Below, piece by piece: positions 36,197 through 49,992 of a DNA stretch of 64,000 nt. The notes below the pieces were generated by a model that saw nothing but the letters and a program-made list of their open reading frames with translations, searched no databases and had not been told where the DNA came from. The translations under genes were made by a program, and so were the position numbers. The stretch spans positions 22,749,126 through 22,813,125 of the forward strand of contig JBBMOA010000009.1 of NCBI GenBank assembly GCA_037954235.1, written 5' to 3'. Source of the stretch: Aulostomus chinensis (lineage: Eukaryota > Chordata > Actinopteri > Syngnathiformes > Aulostomidae). Numbering within the stretch: position 1 is the stretch's first letter; each line of letters begins with the position of its first letter.

Positions 36197-36945
36197 TCCA
36201 CTAGTGGCATCAGTGAATGAAAGGTATATTTTTATTTCTGAATGTATGTCTTTCTAATAATCACTCATCAGTTACATGTTTGATCAATAATGATTACTTT
36301 GAATCAAAGATACAGGAAACGCTATGTCGCTAAGATAATGTTTGAAGCAACACCAGACAAATTTCTAATGATAATAGATAAATCCAGGTTCACAAATCAT
36401 TTTGACTGGTGCCACCCACCCTTCATACTGATTACAGTCAATAGTGAGTCATTTGTTTACTGTTAAAAGGATGACAACTGCTCATTAAAGGAACTTTAGC
36501 AACAAGAGCTGAAAGGCCTCATCATTCACAGACAGAAAAGCTGGATCATTCTAACATTTATTCCCTTTTTATTCTCATTATGCATGAGAATGTGACAGTA
36601 CCTCAGGAGCGTGCAGAGATATAATTATCTCTATATGTTCACTGACACTCTATCTGTACTTGGACAGCACACCAAAGGCGGGGGCTATTTGTACCAGAAG
36701 TGCTTATTGCTAATTGTAGTATAGAAGAATAAACATAACCAAATCAACATTAGATTAAAGATGATAATGTCAAATCGAACAAATGTTATATTTTATGATT
36801 TTTTTTGGGGGGGGGGGGGTGGTGGTAGGGTGAATGTCACGGATGAGAGGATGAATTGGCAGAGTCAGACTCCCAGAGTTAATACATGGGCTGGCAGGCT
36901 CAAAGAACTGAGGTATCAGGCTGTCAAGAGTTGTGTTGTTGTAAA
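36197..36945. other. Gene-less stretch
   Basis: No exon seen. It contains a poly-T/poly-G junction with 13 G residues at 36807-36819. Confidence 0.45.
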
Positions 36946-37478
36946 TCCATGATTCCAAACTGGGCCCGGGTTATGCAGCAAGGGGTGGGCCAAAAAAAAA
37001 ATCTGTGGTATCTCCTCAAAACCCTCCAAAAACAATGATTTATGGTCTTCCCACATGCATTCTGTGAAGACCCGCAAACTTCTATTCCTCTGTCTGGCTT
37101 TGACCCAGACCCACCTCACTCCGCGCACCCAAAGGCAGCAGGTACGAGCCAATCAGAGGCAGAGAAGGGCTGCAGGTGGGTCTTCTGGGAATATGAGCTT
37201 AGAAGACTGATGCCTTCTTGGCTAAGCCTATATTTCTTCTTGAGTAGGAAAAAATATTATATTTTATCAAAAAATATGTTCCTTAACTCGCTGGAAAAAC
37301 AAACAAATGGTTGAAATAACCTCATGAGAGAAACTGTCAAAGGATGCAGTGCATTGGCTCAAGTCTTGACTGTTGAAATGCTGCTGCTGCTTCGTATGCT
37401 TCTCGTAGCCTGTCTGCAGCATTCATGTTAGCTGTGCTACCATAGCCACCGGGGGTGCTACAGGGAACTACTGCTCTA
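36946..37478. mobile_element. Possible non-autonomous hAT element
   Basis: The left end (CATGATTCCAAACTGGGCCC) and the reverse complement of the right end (CAGTAGTTCCCTGTAGCACC) share a CA...TTCC start of the kind seen at hAT ends (the familiar CAGTGGTTCCCAAACT type). The 8-bp flanks do not match clearly, so this call is weak. Confidence 0.3.
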
Positions 37479-40400
37479 AACTAATATTCATCAACAACAC
37501 ATGCAATACAATGCAAGAGTTCAATTTGCTTGTGCGTGACACCTGAGCTGGACAGTCTATCAGTTGCACAGTACTTTAGAGGCTGTAATGGTGCAGTACT
37601 TTCTGGCTTCATTGTTATGACAGTGGGGCACAGCGCAGTAAGAATGTCTCACTACAAATCTGAAGTACTCTGTAAATACTCAGGTGAAATGATCTACAGT
37701 AATTCCACAGCATCCTTGCTTGCATGCTCATTCCCCCGGTACACTTCATGCTAAACTATCATTGTGCCCTCCTGTTTACTTTTAAAAGAGTTCAATAAAT
37801 TTAACAAATCAATAAACCTCACAGATTATATAATGTCCCATTTGACAGCCAGTGGAGCTTTAAGGACTGAGAGACTTCATCCCACCCAACTAACTTTTGT
37901 CATCATGGCTGCCTTTAGATTTGTTATCGAGCGTTTCACAAGCCATGCAATCATCTGCTAATGGCGAGCCTATGCTTAGACACAATGTTGAGGCCTTATA
38001 GGATTGAGCTGATTGTCCCGCCCCTGGTCTCCAGTTACATCTACAGGTTATTGACTACAGCCACAGACAACCTAGGATCAATACATGAGAGCGCTCCAGC
38101 CATTGCATTTTCATTGATCCTCCACTGCGTTCCACAAAAGGTTACAGAAATGGAGTCTGAGGCAACTGGCAAGACTGCGCTGCGCAGGCAATTTCAATGA
38201 GTCGGACAGGGTCTTTAGTATGAGTAGAAGTATCTTGTAGTTGACACCAAACAATTGCACTGCCGATACAGTCTCTGGGGGCAAGAAATAAATCTAGAGT
38301 GTTGCAATTTGAATATACATTACATTCAGATTAAAAGAAGTACTTGCTGTTACGGGCATTTCATTTCTTTTTCTTTTTCTTTTTTTGTCCAAACGGCTGA
38401 AATAACAGCACAGAGAAATCTTGACGGCGCGGCACGCCAAGCACCAACCAATGTCCAATTCGAGGTGAAGTATGACACAGTACCTCGCTGTTCCTCATTC
38501 ATGTCATACAGGGCTTTTTTGTTCCTCAACAGCATAACGCGTGTATCCTATTGTGTGCTACACGGCTGGAAACCTGCCCGCGACGTGGACCGTGGTGCTT
38601 GTTAGCGGGCATCGGGAAAATGGTCCACTCATCAGAAACAAAGAAGACACAGATGCTGCACCCAGACAGTACATGCCTTCCTCTGCCTTGATCCATATTC
38701 AGTACATGCAGATTTCGAAGGAGCTCTAATGTAGTCTGGCACATTAAGTCTGCCATAAAGAGACAGTATACACTCAGTTGTGTCACAGCATAAAAGCATT
38801 TTGCTGTACCTGAAAAAGCAGGACGTGTATTTATATCATCCGCCTTGAGGGCTTGCGCAGTTCGGTGGCCATCACTGCTGACAGCATTTTGATGGCCACT
38901 TCTATAGGTCATACAAGAATTATGAACTCAGAGAAGAGGAAGTCTTTCATCTGGAGTTTGTCGGCTTTTCAGTTCAAACTTATAATAAAGCAACCTGTCC
39001 TGCAAATGAAATGATAAAAAAAATCAGCAGGACATCACTGTTAAAAATGTTTTAAAATCACTTTTAAGATCTGTTAAAATAGTGGTTGCCATCTTGTTAG
39101 AGGGAGCAAAGGTAGCCTTTGAGTAAGGAGGTTTGTATTAGATGTACAGCATCAACTGGTTTTGTTGTCATGGTTACGTCTGTCAGAAAAAAAAAATGGG
39201 AAGAAGTAAACCAAATAGAGGTCTCCCTGCTTCAGGTCTGATCATCTGTTGACCCAACCATCCACCTCAACCTCCGCCCTGTGCGTATTTTGTCAACCTG
39301 TAATTACATCACAAACTTTCATCCTCTGCTTACAGAGAGATGAGAGTAAAAGTCCCTGGCGTTAAGGTGTCTGATCACAAGCGGACGGATCTGACGACAG
39401 GCGTGAACACGTTGAGCTGCAGTCACTCACGACACAAAACAACAGGAGGTGGTTGTGGCCAGGTGGGACCCCATCCTGGGGGAGCTGTGAAATAAATAAA
39501 TGATTGATGTATTGTGCTTTTTGTAAAAACAAACAAACAAATGAAAAACATATTTGCATGAGACAAACAAGAAAAGCGCCCATTCGTTCAAAGTAATGAG
39601 GCATCTTACTCAGTATTTTGAGCATTTCTGGGTTTTTTTTTTTTTTTAATACAACTGCAGGCCATTTCTATTCCATATACTGTGGAAACATTTCTAGAAT
39701 TTTCTTGTAGTATTTTATTGGGATCAGGTATAAAATCATTGTGGTAAGGATTAAACTGCACCTATTAATACGCTAAATTAATATATTTTTTTATTTAATT
39801 ACATTCATCATGTCAAGAGGTGCTTAAGCGTGTTCATGATATGTGAGGGTGAGAAAAGTCAACTGTGAACAGAACATTTTCAAGCGACGGTGTTCTGTGG
39901 CTCATGGAGCTCACCATTGGGGACGTATAAATCCACTCTTTATACTCTCAAATGAAACCAATGTCATTCATGGGTCTTGTGAAGTTTATAGCTTCCACTG
40001 AATCATGCATGGTCAAGGAGGAGACAAATCCAATGCTAATCCCCAGCTGAGCACGCAGAGCGGACCATGTCTGCTCGGCCTGTTGTGGACTCAGGTGTTC
40101 GAGGCCCGAGCAGCTGTTCTGGGGCCAGCTTTATGTTCTGCAGCGCTGCATGGGCAGCGCTCTCCAGCTGAGACGAGGCCTGTTGTCTGTGCTATATTTG
40201 ATACCTCAGTGAGTAATTATTAAAGTCCTGTTAATAACAATGGGCGCTGTAAATGATCCCTTTTTCTTCATCGCTCCCTCCTCCAGCCCAGCAATTCACT
40301 GCTGTTATTAAACCAGTAGACATAAAATTTTTTTTTTTTTTAAAAAAAGCTCATCCAGCAACAGCCCTTCGCTCTCCATATCCTTTCAACTTACAAATAC

Positions 40401-41835
40401 GGATAAAGGTTTGAGGTTACCTCAAACAAACAGCTGCTACTGTAGATCCCACATAATCATGAATTCAACTGCAGTGTTTGCTCGATAAACACATCGCTAA
40501 TGTGTACCGAGGACATCTTTGTGCACATGCTCTTGCTTGTGTCGTACGTCGCGTAGGACAAATGAAATTATAGAACTTGAGCTTCATTTTAACTTCAACT
40601 CTTCCCTTTACAACGTGGAGCAGAGGGAACCAGACTATCAACATGTATGTCAACGCTTGAAATTTTGTATACTTGAATTTATGCAGAAAGTATATCAATA
40701 TAGAGGTGTTGATATATAATTTATATACTTATGACATTTTAAAAAAATTGTTAATCATATTAATATTGTATCTATTGTAGATATATAAATAGATATAAGA
40801 TTTGTAACTCATATAAAATAGGGGTATGAACGCCAGTGTTCTGCGTTTATGTATTTTTCCTTGCTACTACTGGTTCTCGATGGTCTGGATTCACAAATAT
40901 ACTTTATTCATTTTATTTGTCTGTTCTTGTTTTTAATTTCTTTCAGATTCAGAGATATTTTTCAGTTAAAAGAGGAGGTAAAATAACCAAAGGCTTCAGT
41001 CGGAACTTTTGGGGTTTTTGTTTTGCCATTGCTATTGTTTTATATTGCTATTATATCACTCATTTATATGTATATTTGAAGTTTTATATATAGAACGAAG
41101 CGTAATGGTCTGCTAAACTCAATGAAACGAATGTTAATCAATGGCGGTGGGAGGTTTGATGCACTGCTACTCCGTGTTCATCTGTTGATGTGTGCACAGT
41201 GAGCTTTGCCTCTATCAGCACCAATGGCCGGTGATGTACATCCTTCAATGGTCCGACAGAATGATATAGATTATATATTTTCCCTAGTGGTTTCATTCGG
41301 CTGCACTAATGAGTCCAAGAAGCTGTAATCTAATGTCTTGTGTCGACAGTGTGTTGCAGTGCAATTGGTTGGCGCCTGTGCTCATCAGTTTTGCTTCGCC
41401 ACTTTGTGCGCTTTGTTTACACAAAGGTCAGCAAGGATGTAATAGGTCAAGCTTTATCTTCTCCCTCATAGATGGGAAATGTGCATCAGCCGCTCCAGAT
41501 CAGATATCTGATACTTTACCCACATTTAGTATCAAAGTTAAAAATGTGAAGGAAAAAAAAGACAGGGAAAAGAAGTGACAGTTCTAGTAAGAGGTGTATA
41601 AAGTTTGACAGTGGAAAATTGGAGGAGAATGTCCTCAACTGACGGGATGCAGGCCTGGAAACCTGGCATGAAAATGCTTATATTATAGACACTGCGGGTT
41701 TATGTTTAATATAATATTTCAGGGCATCTTGACAGCCTGGGAGCAGAAAATCCCTTATTACTTTCCAAAGGACAGTCTCCTCAGGCCAGGTAAACACAAA
41801 GACATAAAATATTAAATAAAAGGTTTGGCATTCCC

Positions 41836-41836
<1 letters not shown>
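37479..41836. other. Gene-less stretch
   Basis: No exon or transposon recognised. Poly-T and poly-A runs occur, for example near 39632-39647 and 40329-40348. Confidence 0.45.
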
Positions 41837-41882
<46 letters not shown>

Positions 41883-41904
41883 GGGGGGGGGGTGGGGGTG
41901 GGGG
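41837..41904 (+). repeat. Compound (TG)n-(G)n microsatellite
   Basis: About 44 bp of TG alternate directly into 12 G residues and then shorter G runs split by single T residues. The G-rich part has four or more G tracts and could form a quadruplex; the TG part could adopt Z-DNA. Confidence 0.95.
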
Positions 41905-43583
41905 ATCATTGCCTTCGTGCCCATCTCTTACTCCCTATGGTCTCCCAGTGTTCCTAAGATCTGTACAGGTGGGAAATGTCAACACTTAGGTTCAGGTGAC
42001 TTGCTCCACTTGACCTTTTCTGACGCATGAAGGAGCCCTTGAGATGAAGAGCAAGTCATGCGGGTTTGTGGTTTTTAAGTGAGTGGGCTTGAATGAGTCC
42101 TGATATTTTCTAGCTTCATTTTAGAAAGACTGTGCTTCATAACACACCATTCCCTGGGGGCTAAACAGTGGTGACCAAAAACCACAGTGAGCGGGAAAAA
42201 AAAGAAAGAAAAGGATCATACAATATAAAAAGTAATGGCCTGGTTAGAATGAGAACGGCACCTACCTCCCCTCTCCCAAAAAAAAAAAAATTTTTTTTGA
42301 CAAAAAGATCCTAATCTGGAAGATGGATTACAGTATGAAATGACATGACCATATTTTTTATTGTTCTTTTTTTTTGTGATAATTCTACATTTATTTTAAA
42401 TAGGCACCTATCATGGAATTTAAATGCCATTGACAGTTGCCAAGCAGTACAACATTTTACAAATGTGAAAAGCAGGAAATGAGTGTGGGCTGCAAGAGCT
42501 ATTGAGTGGTGATGCTTCAGTGACAGGCAATGACTGGCTGCCCACTATCCTGGCACTCTGAAGCCAAATCACTAAGCTGGCCTCTGGCTATGCAGCACTG
42601 TTGTTGCCATGGTGAATGAATTATCTTTGTATTTAAAAGAAGAAAAAAAAAAGACTGCAGTGTCCTGACTGCTGGTGCCATGCTGGACTGTTTGTTCTAG
42701 ATGATAACCTCTCAGTGCATTCTGAACAATAAGGAAATTTATTCTTTAGGTCCTCCTCACCGACACAAATAATTAAACCCTTTTGAAGCTCAAAATAACA
42801 CTCAGGACAGGCAATGACTGCTGTCGTAGTTTTAAATACTTAACTGGTTTTCTTTCAATCTGGGATTTTTGAGTCCTTTGGTGCTAGTATAAATTGGACT
42901 AAGAGGAGGACACGGAATGCAAGTGGAGCTTTTTGGAATTCTGATTGTAGAGTTGAACTGGAGGGAGACTGAGTTCGACTTCACATGGCAGAGTCAAGGG
43001 GAGAGGTGGCGAAGGCTCCTTCGTACTGGACCGAGAGACTGAGAGGAGCGCAGGCGGATTCTTCAGAGGTGTGAGTGAGTGTGGAAGCAAGAGGTGAGCA
43101 GGTAATCCTGGGCGCAAGAGGAACACTGATTAATCAGGAAGCACAGAAGGTTCACCGCAACACGCTGGAACAAAGCGTCCTCATGAGTAAGCTTAATGAT
43201 CTGACTGCTGGGTGAAGGTGAGGGGACGGAGACTTTGGAGTCCACTTTGTTTACATGTAGCAACCCGTTGTTATTCATTCATCATCAAATTAATTTGTTT
43301 CGCTTTATAATTAAAAACATAAATAAATAAGGTAAATTAAAAAAAACAATTTAAATATGTGCATGATTGTAAATGTAACACTTCTTTGTCAGCTGGCGTT
43401 TTTCGCTTGTGATGAACACTGTTAACACCATCACGCTTTCTTTCTTTATTGTTTTGGGGGTTTTTTTTGGCTGGGGAAAGAGAAGGTGCGCTAAGTGAAG
43501 AAAGCTTGCTGTCAGCCCGGCAAGGATGGGACCCAAGAGCAGCCCCTAATTGGTTTGCAGGCATTGTTGACTTGAGGACACGG

Positions 43584-43585
<2 letters not shown>
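41905..43585. other. Gene-less stretch
   Basis: No exon recognised. An A13/T8 junction at 42278-42298 is a simple-sequence palindrome. Confidence 0.45.

Positions 43586-43648
<63 letters not shown>
43586..43648. repeat. (AC)n microsatellite, 63 bp
   Basis: Uninterrupted AC repeat, the longest dinucleotide tract in the window. It produces a poly-Val/Cys or poly-His/Thr ORF on either strand that is not a gene. Confidence 0.95.
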
Positions 43649-43653
<5 letters not shown>

Positions 43654-44896
43654 TCTGGGGAGGAAGAGGAAAAGCCTTTCTTAGGTACAGGATTACAACA
43701 CACAATGGGATGAGGACTCCAGCAACATAGCCGGGCACAAATCCTTATAATTCACCAAAAAATAAAAATAAATAAATAAATAAAAATAGTGAAATCTCTC
43801 CAGGGGAATCCCACAGAGCCAAGGGATATGTTGATATGGGTAGTCACTATTTATTTGGTTTTAATTTTCTTGGTTGTTGGCACAAAGAATAAGATTTGTC
43901 ACCTCTTTTATTTCTTTTTAGCTGTGCCAGCAGTATTGCCGTACATCTTCGTACATTCCCTGATTTTTTTTTTTGTATCTGGTTCATTCTTTATCCCACA
44001 CTTTGCTTTATAACCAACTTCCCACAAAAGTAATTCCTCTGGAATTTGTGCCAAACATACTTTAAGAAAACAATGCCGATGCAGTTTATCTTGTGAAATG
44101 TATTCTTAAGCTCGAACACATTCATCTAGTAAACATCTACAGAGACCCGTCTCCCCCGTGCATCTGAATCATTACAATGAAGAATCAGTGTAATTGATTA
44201 TGTTAAAATGTGTGGGGATCTTGATTTTAAAAGGAGCTACGTATGAATCTTAATGACAACTAATCATGATTATTCTCATCTTCAGTCTCCTCAGTTTTTT
44301 TTTTTTGGTCGGTGTGCTCATTAGGGATGCCTGATGAAGTTCCTAATCAATATGCAGATTAGGAGCACATCAATTTGTTTTGACTACTCTGTCATCATTT
44401 CTTGAGCGCAGAGAAACCCCGCTGAAATGCTCGGGTGAACACGGCCGCACAACATGTTTCTGCACCTTGTGATGCATTTCTGCAGCGTGATCAAAGTTAA
44501 TATCACAGTGGATGTGTTGAGATTTGTTGTGTTGATGAAACCATCTGGAATGCGCATGAATACAGGATGTGTCTGCCCATTGATGCTGAGTGGGATCAGT
44601 CAGCTTTCCACAGATGCAGTCTAAAAACCAGCGGCTGAGAGAATCTGGGTCCTGTGGAATCAGCTTAACAGTGTCGACAACATAAAGATCTACAATCTGA
44701 TCAAAATATGTCCATCTCCCAGCCACTTGAATCACTCAGGCCCAACAACAGGGGGGCCCCCACTCTTTCTGATAGTACCTAACAACTTGAGAACTGCCCA
44801 GTGGTTTCATGAATTCACCATCCTCACTGGATGTCTGCTCGAAATTCTGATCATTTAACTGGCAAGCAAGATCGAAATAGACCTTTCAAATGATTT
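43649..44896. other. Gene-less stretch
   Basis: Only random ORFs, including a 121-codon minus-strand ORF at 44370-44735 with no recognisable domain. A short (AAAT)n tract lies at about 43760-43788. Confidence 0.45.
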
Positions 44897-45000
44897 AAGA
44901 AACCGCGTGTGTTGTGTTTAAAAAAAAAAATTTAAAAATCAAAATTTATTTTTGTTTTGTTTTTGTTTTTGAAATTAAAAAAAAAAAAGAAACCGCGTGT
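44897..45000. mobile_element. Small retroposition footprint flanked by 14-bp direct repeats
   Basis: AAGAAACCGCGTGT occurs at 44897-44910 and again at 44987-45000. Between them are 76 bp of A/T-rich sequence ending in a run of A residues. A perfect 14-bp target duplication next to an A-rich end is the hallmark of insertion by target-primed reverse transcription. Confidence 0.6.
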
Positions 45001-46688
45001 TCACCAGTTCGTCAAGACAGATAACTTTTTTCCTCTGACGACACCTACAGAGGGTGTTCAGGTAAGAAATCTGAGAGAAAGGTAAGGGTTAAAATAACAA
45101 TCATGAATTTGCATTATTATGAACAATCATCTCCTTTGAGATTTTGAGTTGAGGTGAGATGATTTTTCTCCAAAATGTGAGCCAGTTGTATTCTTGAGCC
45201 TTAAATGTTGACGTTGGTAATTGAAGAGCTGTTTCAAAAAGACTGTCGTGATCTTTTCCAGAGGTTTCCATGGGCCTCGGACAGTTGTCAACCACTCCTA
45301 CAATACATCAAAGTGATGTCATTATTAAAATCCAGTTGTTGTCCGGTAAATCATATTGCTTTAGCACAGATACATCAATTAATTTAACCTGGGTGATCAA
45401 CAAAGTTAAACTTCTGGACCTTATTGGATGTCATCAAAGTGCTGCTTGCTCCGTCTAGGATGGCTGAACGCGCAAAGCAATCCAAGGCTTCAAATCCCCA
45501 CAAGAAAATAGGGAGAAATATCAATAAAGATGGAGATTGAACAAGAGCCTTGAAAGGGATCATGATAACAATAAACAGACCAATCCCTACTTCTCACGCG
45601 TCAACTCGGTGCGGTGATAATGGGACCGTTAGAGCTAGAAGTTTCTTTGCTGCTTTGAAATGAGAGTTCCTCGGCTGAGTGGTCACTTCAGTTGTATTTT
45701 TTTTTTAAACTTTTTTTTTTAACCACTTCAAGATTTTAGTCTGCCCCCCCCCCTTTCTCCACCCCTGACTTTGAGGCATGATCCGTGTCAGTGAGCTCTA
45801 CTTCTCTGTAATCGGAGTTTGACTTATTAAGGTAGAAAACCGCCAGCTCAGCAAACATGACGAAAGAGACAGATGAAGCCTCCCTCACACTCAGGACTTT
45901 TCATCACCCTTAAACTGCTGGCATTTACTTCCTGTCAACCGTACGTCCTTGTTCAGCACTATAGCAACAGTGCCTTTAACACACATGCCAAAAAGCTCTT
46001 AATGAGAAGCAGGAACATTTTGATTATGTGAGCCGGTGTGCAAGAAGATGAAGAAAACGTAGGATTCACAGCTGATAAATACCACACCGTGAGCTCAGCT
46101 CCAGCTAAAATAAGCTGCGAAGATTTCACTTCTCAGCCCCCCCCCCCCCCTTTTTTTCTTTTAGTAACATCATCTTCTATTTGGAGGGTGGTACAGTAAA
46201 CATGGCCACCAATACTCGGTAAGTCTTTTAGTAAGCAGAAAGTTTGCATAAAAGCTGACTCATGTAAAACTTTATGGAGTGTGAGTGCACACAGTATTCC
46301 ATTAGTAAGAACTAATAATTCACTGATATTTTTTTTAGGGTCGGGCCCACTTGACACCATGAAAAAAATAGAAGCTCGAGCCCTCTGAGAAATGTTTGGG
46401 GAGGGGATACAACAATAAAGTGCTGGATTACGAAGCTATCTTGTGGTGGGAGAATCCAACTTAAAAGTACACTCTGCAGGATTTTCTTTTTTCAAAATGT
46501 ATCTGGCTTATTGCCATTTATGGGCCTCTAGTGTGGTGGTAACTGTCTGCAGGGCCACTTCTGCCCGTACATAAATGGTTTTTTTGCTTGTTTGTTTTTG
46601 ATTTTTGTTGGAACATTTCTGGGAGGGAAGTGGGTCTTTACCCCCACCAATGGCAGCCACAGGTGAGGCTGGGAAGGGAGAGAGACGC
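45001..46688. other. Gene-less stretch
   Basis: No exon recognised. Homopolymer runs include C tracts at 45744-45753 and 46137-46150. Confidence 0.45.
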
Positions 46689-47445
46689 GTGTGCTAGCCG
46701 GAGATTAGCTTGTCCTAGCAGCCATTAATCTTGTCCTGACCAGAGTTTAGCGTGTGCTAGCCAGTGGTTAGCTTGTCCTATCTGCCATTCAACCTGTACT
46801 AGCCAGTGTTGTCCTTGCTGGTGTTTAACATGTACTAGCCAGTGGTTAGTTTGTCCTACCTGCCATTCAACCTGTACTAGCCAGTGTTGTCCTCGCTGGT
46901 GTTTAGCATGTACTAGCCAGTGGTTAGTTTGTCCTGCCTGCCATTCAACCTGTACTAGCCAGTGTTGTCCTCGCTGGTGTTTAGCATGTACTAGCCAGTG
47001 GTTAGTTTGTCCTGCCTGCCATTCAACCTGTACTAGCCAGTGTTGTCCTCGCTGGTGTTTAGCATGTACTAGCCAGTGGTTAGTTTGTCCTGCCTGCCAT
47101 TCAACCTGTACTAGCCAGTGTTGTCCTCGCTGGTGTTTAGCATGTACTAGCCAGTGGTTAGCTTGTCCTACCTGCCATTCAACCTGTACTAGCCAGTGTT
47201 GTCCTCGCTGGTGTTTAGCATGTACTAGCCAGTGGTTAGCTTGTCCTACCTGCCATTCAACCTGTACTAGCCAGTGTTGTCCTCGCTGGTGTTTAGCATG
47301 TACTAGCCAGTGGTTAGCTTGTCCTACCTGCCATTCAACCTGTACTAGCCAGTGTTGTCCTCGCTGGTGTTTAGCATGTACTAGCCAGTGGTTAGCTTGT
47401 CCTAGCTGGCATTTAGTGGTTAGTGTGTGCCAGCCAGTGGCAGGT
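46689..47445. repeat. 78-bp minisatellite, about eight near-identical units plus degenerate edges
   Basis: The unit is 78 bp and itself a dimer: TGTACTAGCCAGTG occurs twice per unit. The GTGTTGTCCT landmark recurs every 78 bp from about 46805 to 47352. Units fall into two blocks by shared variants: the earlier ones carry TTAGTTTGTCCT with GCCTG or ACCTG, the later ones TTAGCTTGTCCTACCTG. Outer units are degenerate. As 78 is a multiple of three, the minus strand stays open for 242 codons, but no other sign of coding is present. Confidence 0.9.
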
Positions 47446-49869
47446 TGTTGCATGGCTGGGTGTTCATGTTGTCAGGGGCAGGGGGCACTTAAGGTGCTGT
47501 TGAGTCTGGGAGGAGGGGCCTAGTTTGAATGAATGTTATTTATACAAGTCACAATGAAACATGCTACAGGGTCTCCCTTAATCATGGAGAATAAATGTCG
47601 TAATAAAGCCACCAGAGAGATATTTCACTCACAAGGAGTATTTTGCTTTTCAAGTACTCGCAAATAGGTGCTTTGGACTGAGAGGTGAATTTGTGCGTAG
47701 CTTTTTTAATAGAATGCAGCCACATATTTTTTTTAGAAGCACATAGCAACCCTCTCAACCAACTAACAACTGTCCAAGAGGGTCTGTAAATAAACTCTCA
47801 AGCACATCATCCGGTATAATCCACACCTTCTGCATCCAATGATATGGTTACTCAAGAAGAACAAATATGACGAATATAAATCCATGAGACAGGCCAGAAG
47901 CTACAGAGTTGCTGCAGCCAGGAGGGACTACTGGCCTCAAAATGCTGAATGTGCGAAAGCGTGAGTTAATAGACAATATCACTGACTCATCATTTAGACA
48001 CGCATAGATCTGATTGCAGTCACAGTCGTACATTCCATTAAATGAATTGTGTTGCTTAGATGTATTCTCAGGGTGTATTAATCAATGTTGGTGTCAGTCT
48101 TTCAGCTGGCTGTGTTACACAGTCTTCGGAGCAAGTGAAGAATAAATTCATAAAAACATAATTCAACTGGTAAATACGCTTACTTGCAACTCTTAGTTCA
48201 ACAAGTACAAGGCTTTAGTGCTTTAATCAGCCAGTGCATGAGGCTTAAATTGCTTTTCAAAAGCAGATACAACAAGGTAATGGCTGACAATTAATTGGTG
48301 TCAACAGGGAAACAACATAATCCAGGAAAACTGAAGATGGTGGAGGTTCACCACCCACCGAGGTTCACTGGATCCTCCAGGAATGATGATGTGGTTTTTA
48401 AATTGGTCCAGAGAGCGGTCCTTTATATGTTTTGATCCCTTACCTGGAGTTTAAGAGCAGGTTAGGCCTACAGCACACGTTACCATGGTGATGTAATCCT
48501 GTTGAAAAGCGGGCCATCCACTTGATGTCTGTCCTGGGTTGAAGCTCAAGTTACCTCACTCACCCATTAATCCTGCCAGGAAATAACCCCACATATTGAG
48601 CATCTCTTATCAGCCTGAAATCAGACTTCACCTATTTATACAAAAAGTATATGAAAGTATACATTTGACACTGAGATTTTTTGTACATGCAATAAAATCC
48701 TTTGACTCTTTCCAGATCAGCGATGAGGTTATGCTTTCCTGCTCCCCGGCACCTCCGGAGATATTTCCATCACTTGGCTACAAAAATCATTGCCGATGAG
48801 GCCATGTCATGAACTGCTCAGCAAAGATGTCAAACCAGCTGCACTTAATAAAACAAAACAAAAAAAACATCCAGACTCTCCTGCGTTTCCATTAAAGGGA
48901 TCAACTGTGCCAGTCACTTGAGAGCATGACCCTTTATTTTGGCACACAGATGCAGAAAAACATTGAAATCTGTATTAATTTCTATCAGTGGCACAATTAT
49001 TTTCTTCATTAACACAGTACATGCAGCGTTCTAGGGTCGTCTGTCTCTCTCAGACGGTGCAACCAAAGGATCGAGTACACAATCTAGTGATAATGTTATA
49101 CATTAAAACACAGGTGAAAACACACACAGCTTCAAAACTGCAGGTTCTGTGATTCCCAGGAAGCCAGAACAGGAATGTTTCCCTCTTCCAGAAACTGCGT
49201 GCACAACCTAGCGACACAAGACCCTCAAACCATTCACTTCGTCAGCTGGGTACCAGTTTAGTTTATCTGAGGACGTTTGGCTGGGAAAGGAAATGTTCTT
49301 ACGTGGTCACCAGTTGGTCATTTAAGGGTGGGCAGTTCTTGTGAATGTTTTAACGTTTGAGGAATCAGTACTTGTGGACGTTCCCTGTACATCTTTACAC
49401 TATGTTCCCAGCTACTTTCTGGTCATCATCTGGTAGTCAGATGGGATTTTGTGAAGTCTGTAAAAATTCAGGATATTTTGGACACAGGATGTTCTCTCCA
49501 GATCTCAACATTATGTTCCCTGACTATTTGCAGACCTTGAGGTCGTTGCACCAACTTTACCATTTCAGAAACCCTGGGTGAAGATGCTCCCTGAAGGTCC
49601 ACCCTCACAAATGTCTGAAGAACACATCTATCCAGGAATGCTTTTTGGAATGTTACAGGTTGGTATTTTTTACGTACACTAGCTGAGATCCTCTCAGAGC
49701 TACAGGAATGTCCCATTTACCTGGTTTCAGTGAGGTTCTCGTCACCTGGGGTGTCGGCGACCTTCCCAGCAGATCATCTGGCAAACATAGAGGAGCATCT
49801 GACAGCTCATGGCCAGATGGTGGAGCCCAAAATAGAGCGTTATCTTTCTCTCTCGTCACGGTCGCCAGG
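47446..49869. other. Gene-less stretch
   Basis: No exon recognised. The last part, from about 49340, may be decayed LINE sequence leading into the tail-like piece at 49870. Confidence 0.4.
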
Positions 49870-49992
49870 TGCTCACTCATGGGGGAATGTTGAGCCACTT
49901 TGTATAAGAGTACGGTCTAGACATTTTCGTCATGGAAAGCACTTTGAGATTGCTTTTGTCATGATTTAGTTGACATAAATACTGTAAAATAA
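49870..49992 (+). mobile_element. Decayed LINE or SINE 3' tail-like sequence
   Basis: The block with GAGTACGGTCTAGAC, then AAAGCACTTTGAGATTGC and a TTTAGTTGACATAAATAC end, resembles a widespread fish retroposon 3' tail known to me by its GAGTACGGTCTAGAC and ATAAATA landmarks. The assignment rests on memory of that motif alone. Confidence 0.4.

Noticed and set aside
43337..43738. 133-codon ORF with a Val/Cys run
   Set aside because: Built around the (AC)n tract at 43586-43648.
46689..47445. CRISPR-like array
   Set aside because: The whole 78-bp unit repeats, with no unique spacers, and the host is a vertebrate.
46725..47453. 242-codon minus-strand ORF with His/Gln/Trp-rich 26-residue repeats
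   Set aside because: The 78-bp minisatellite period is a multiple of three, so one stop-free frame repeats along the whole array. It has no non-repetitive coding part at either end.
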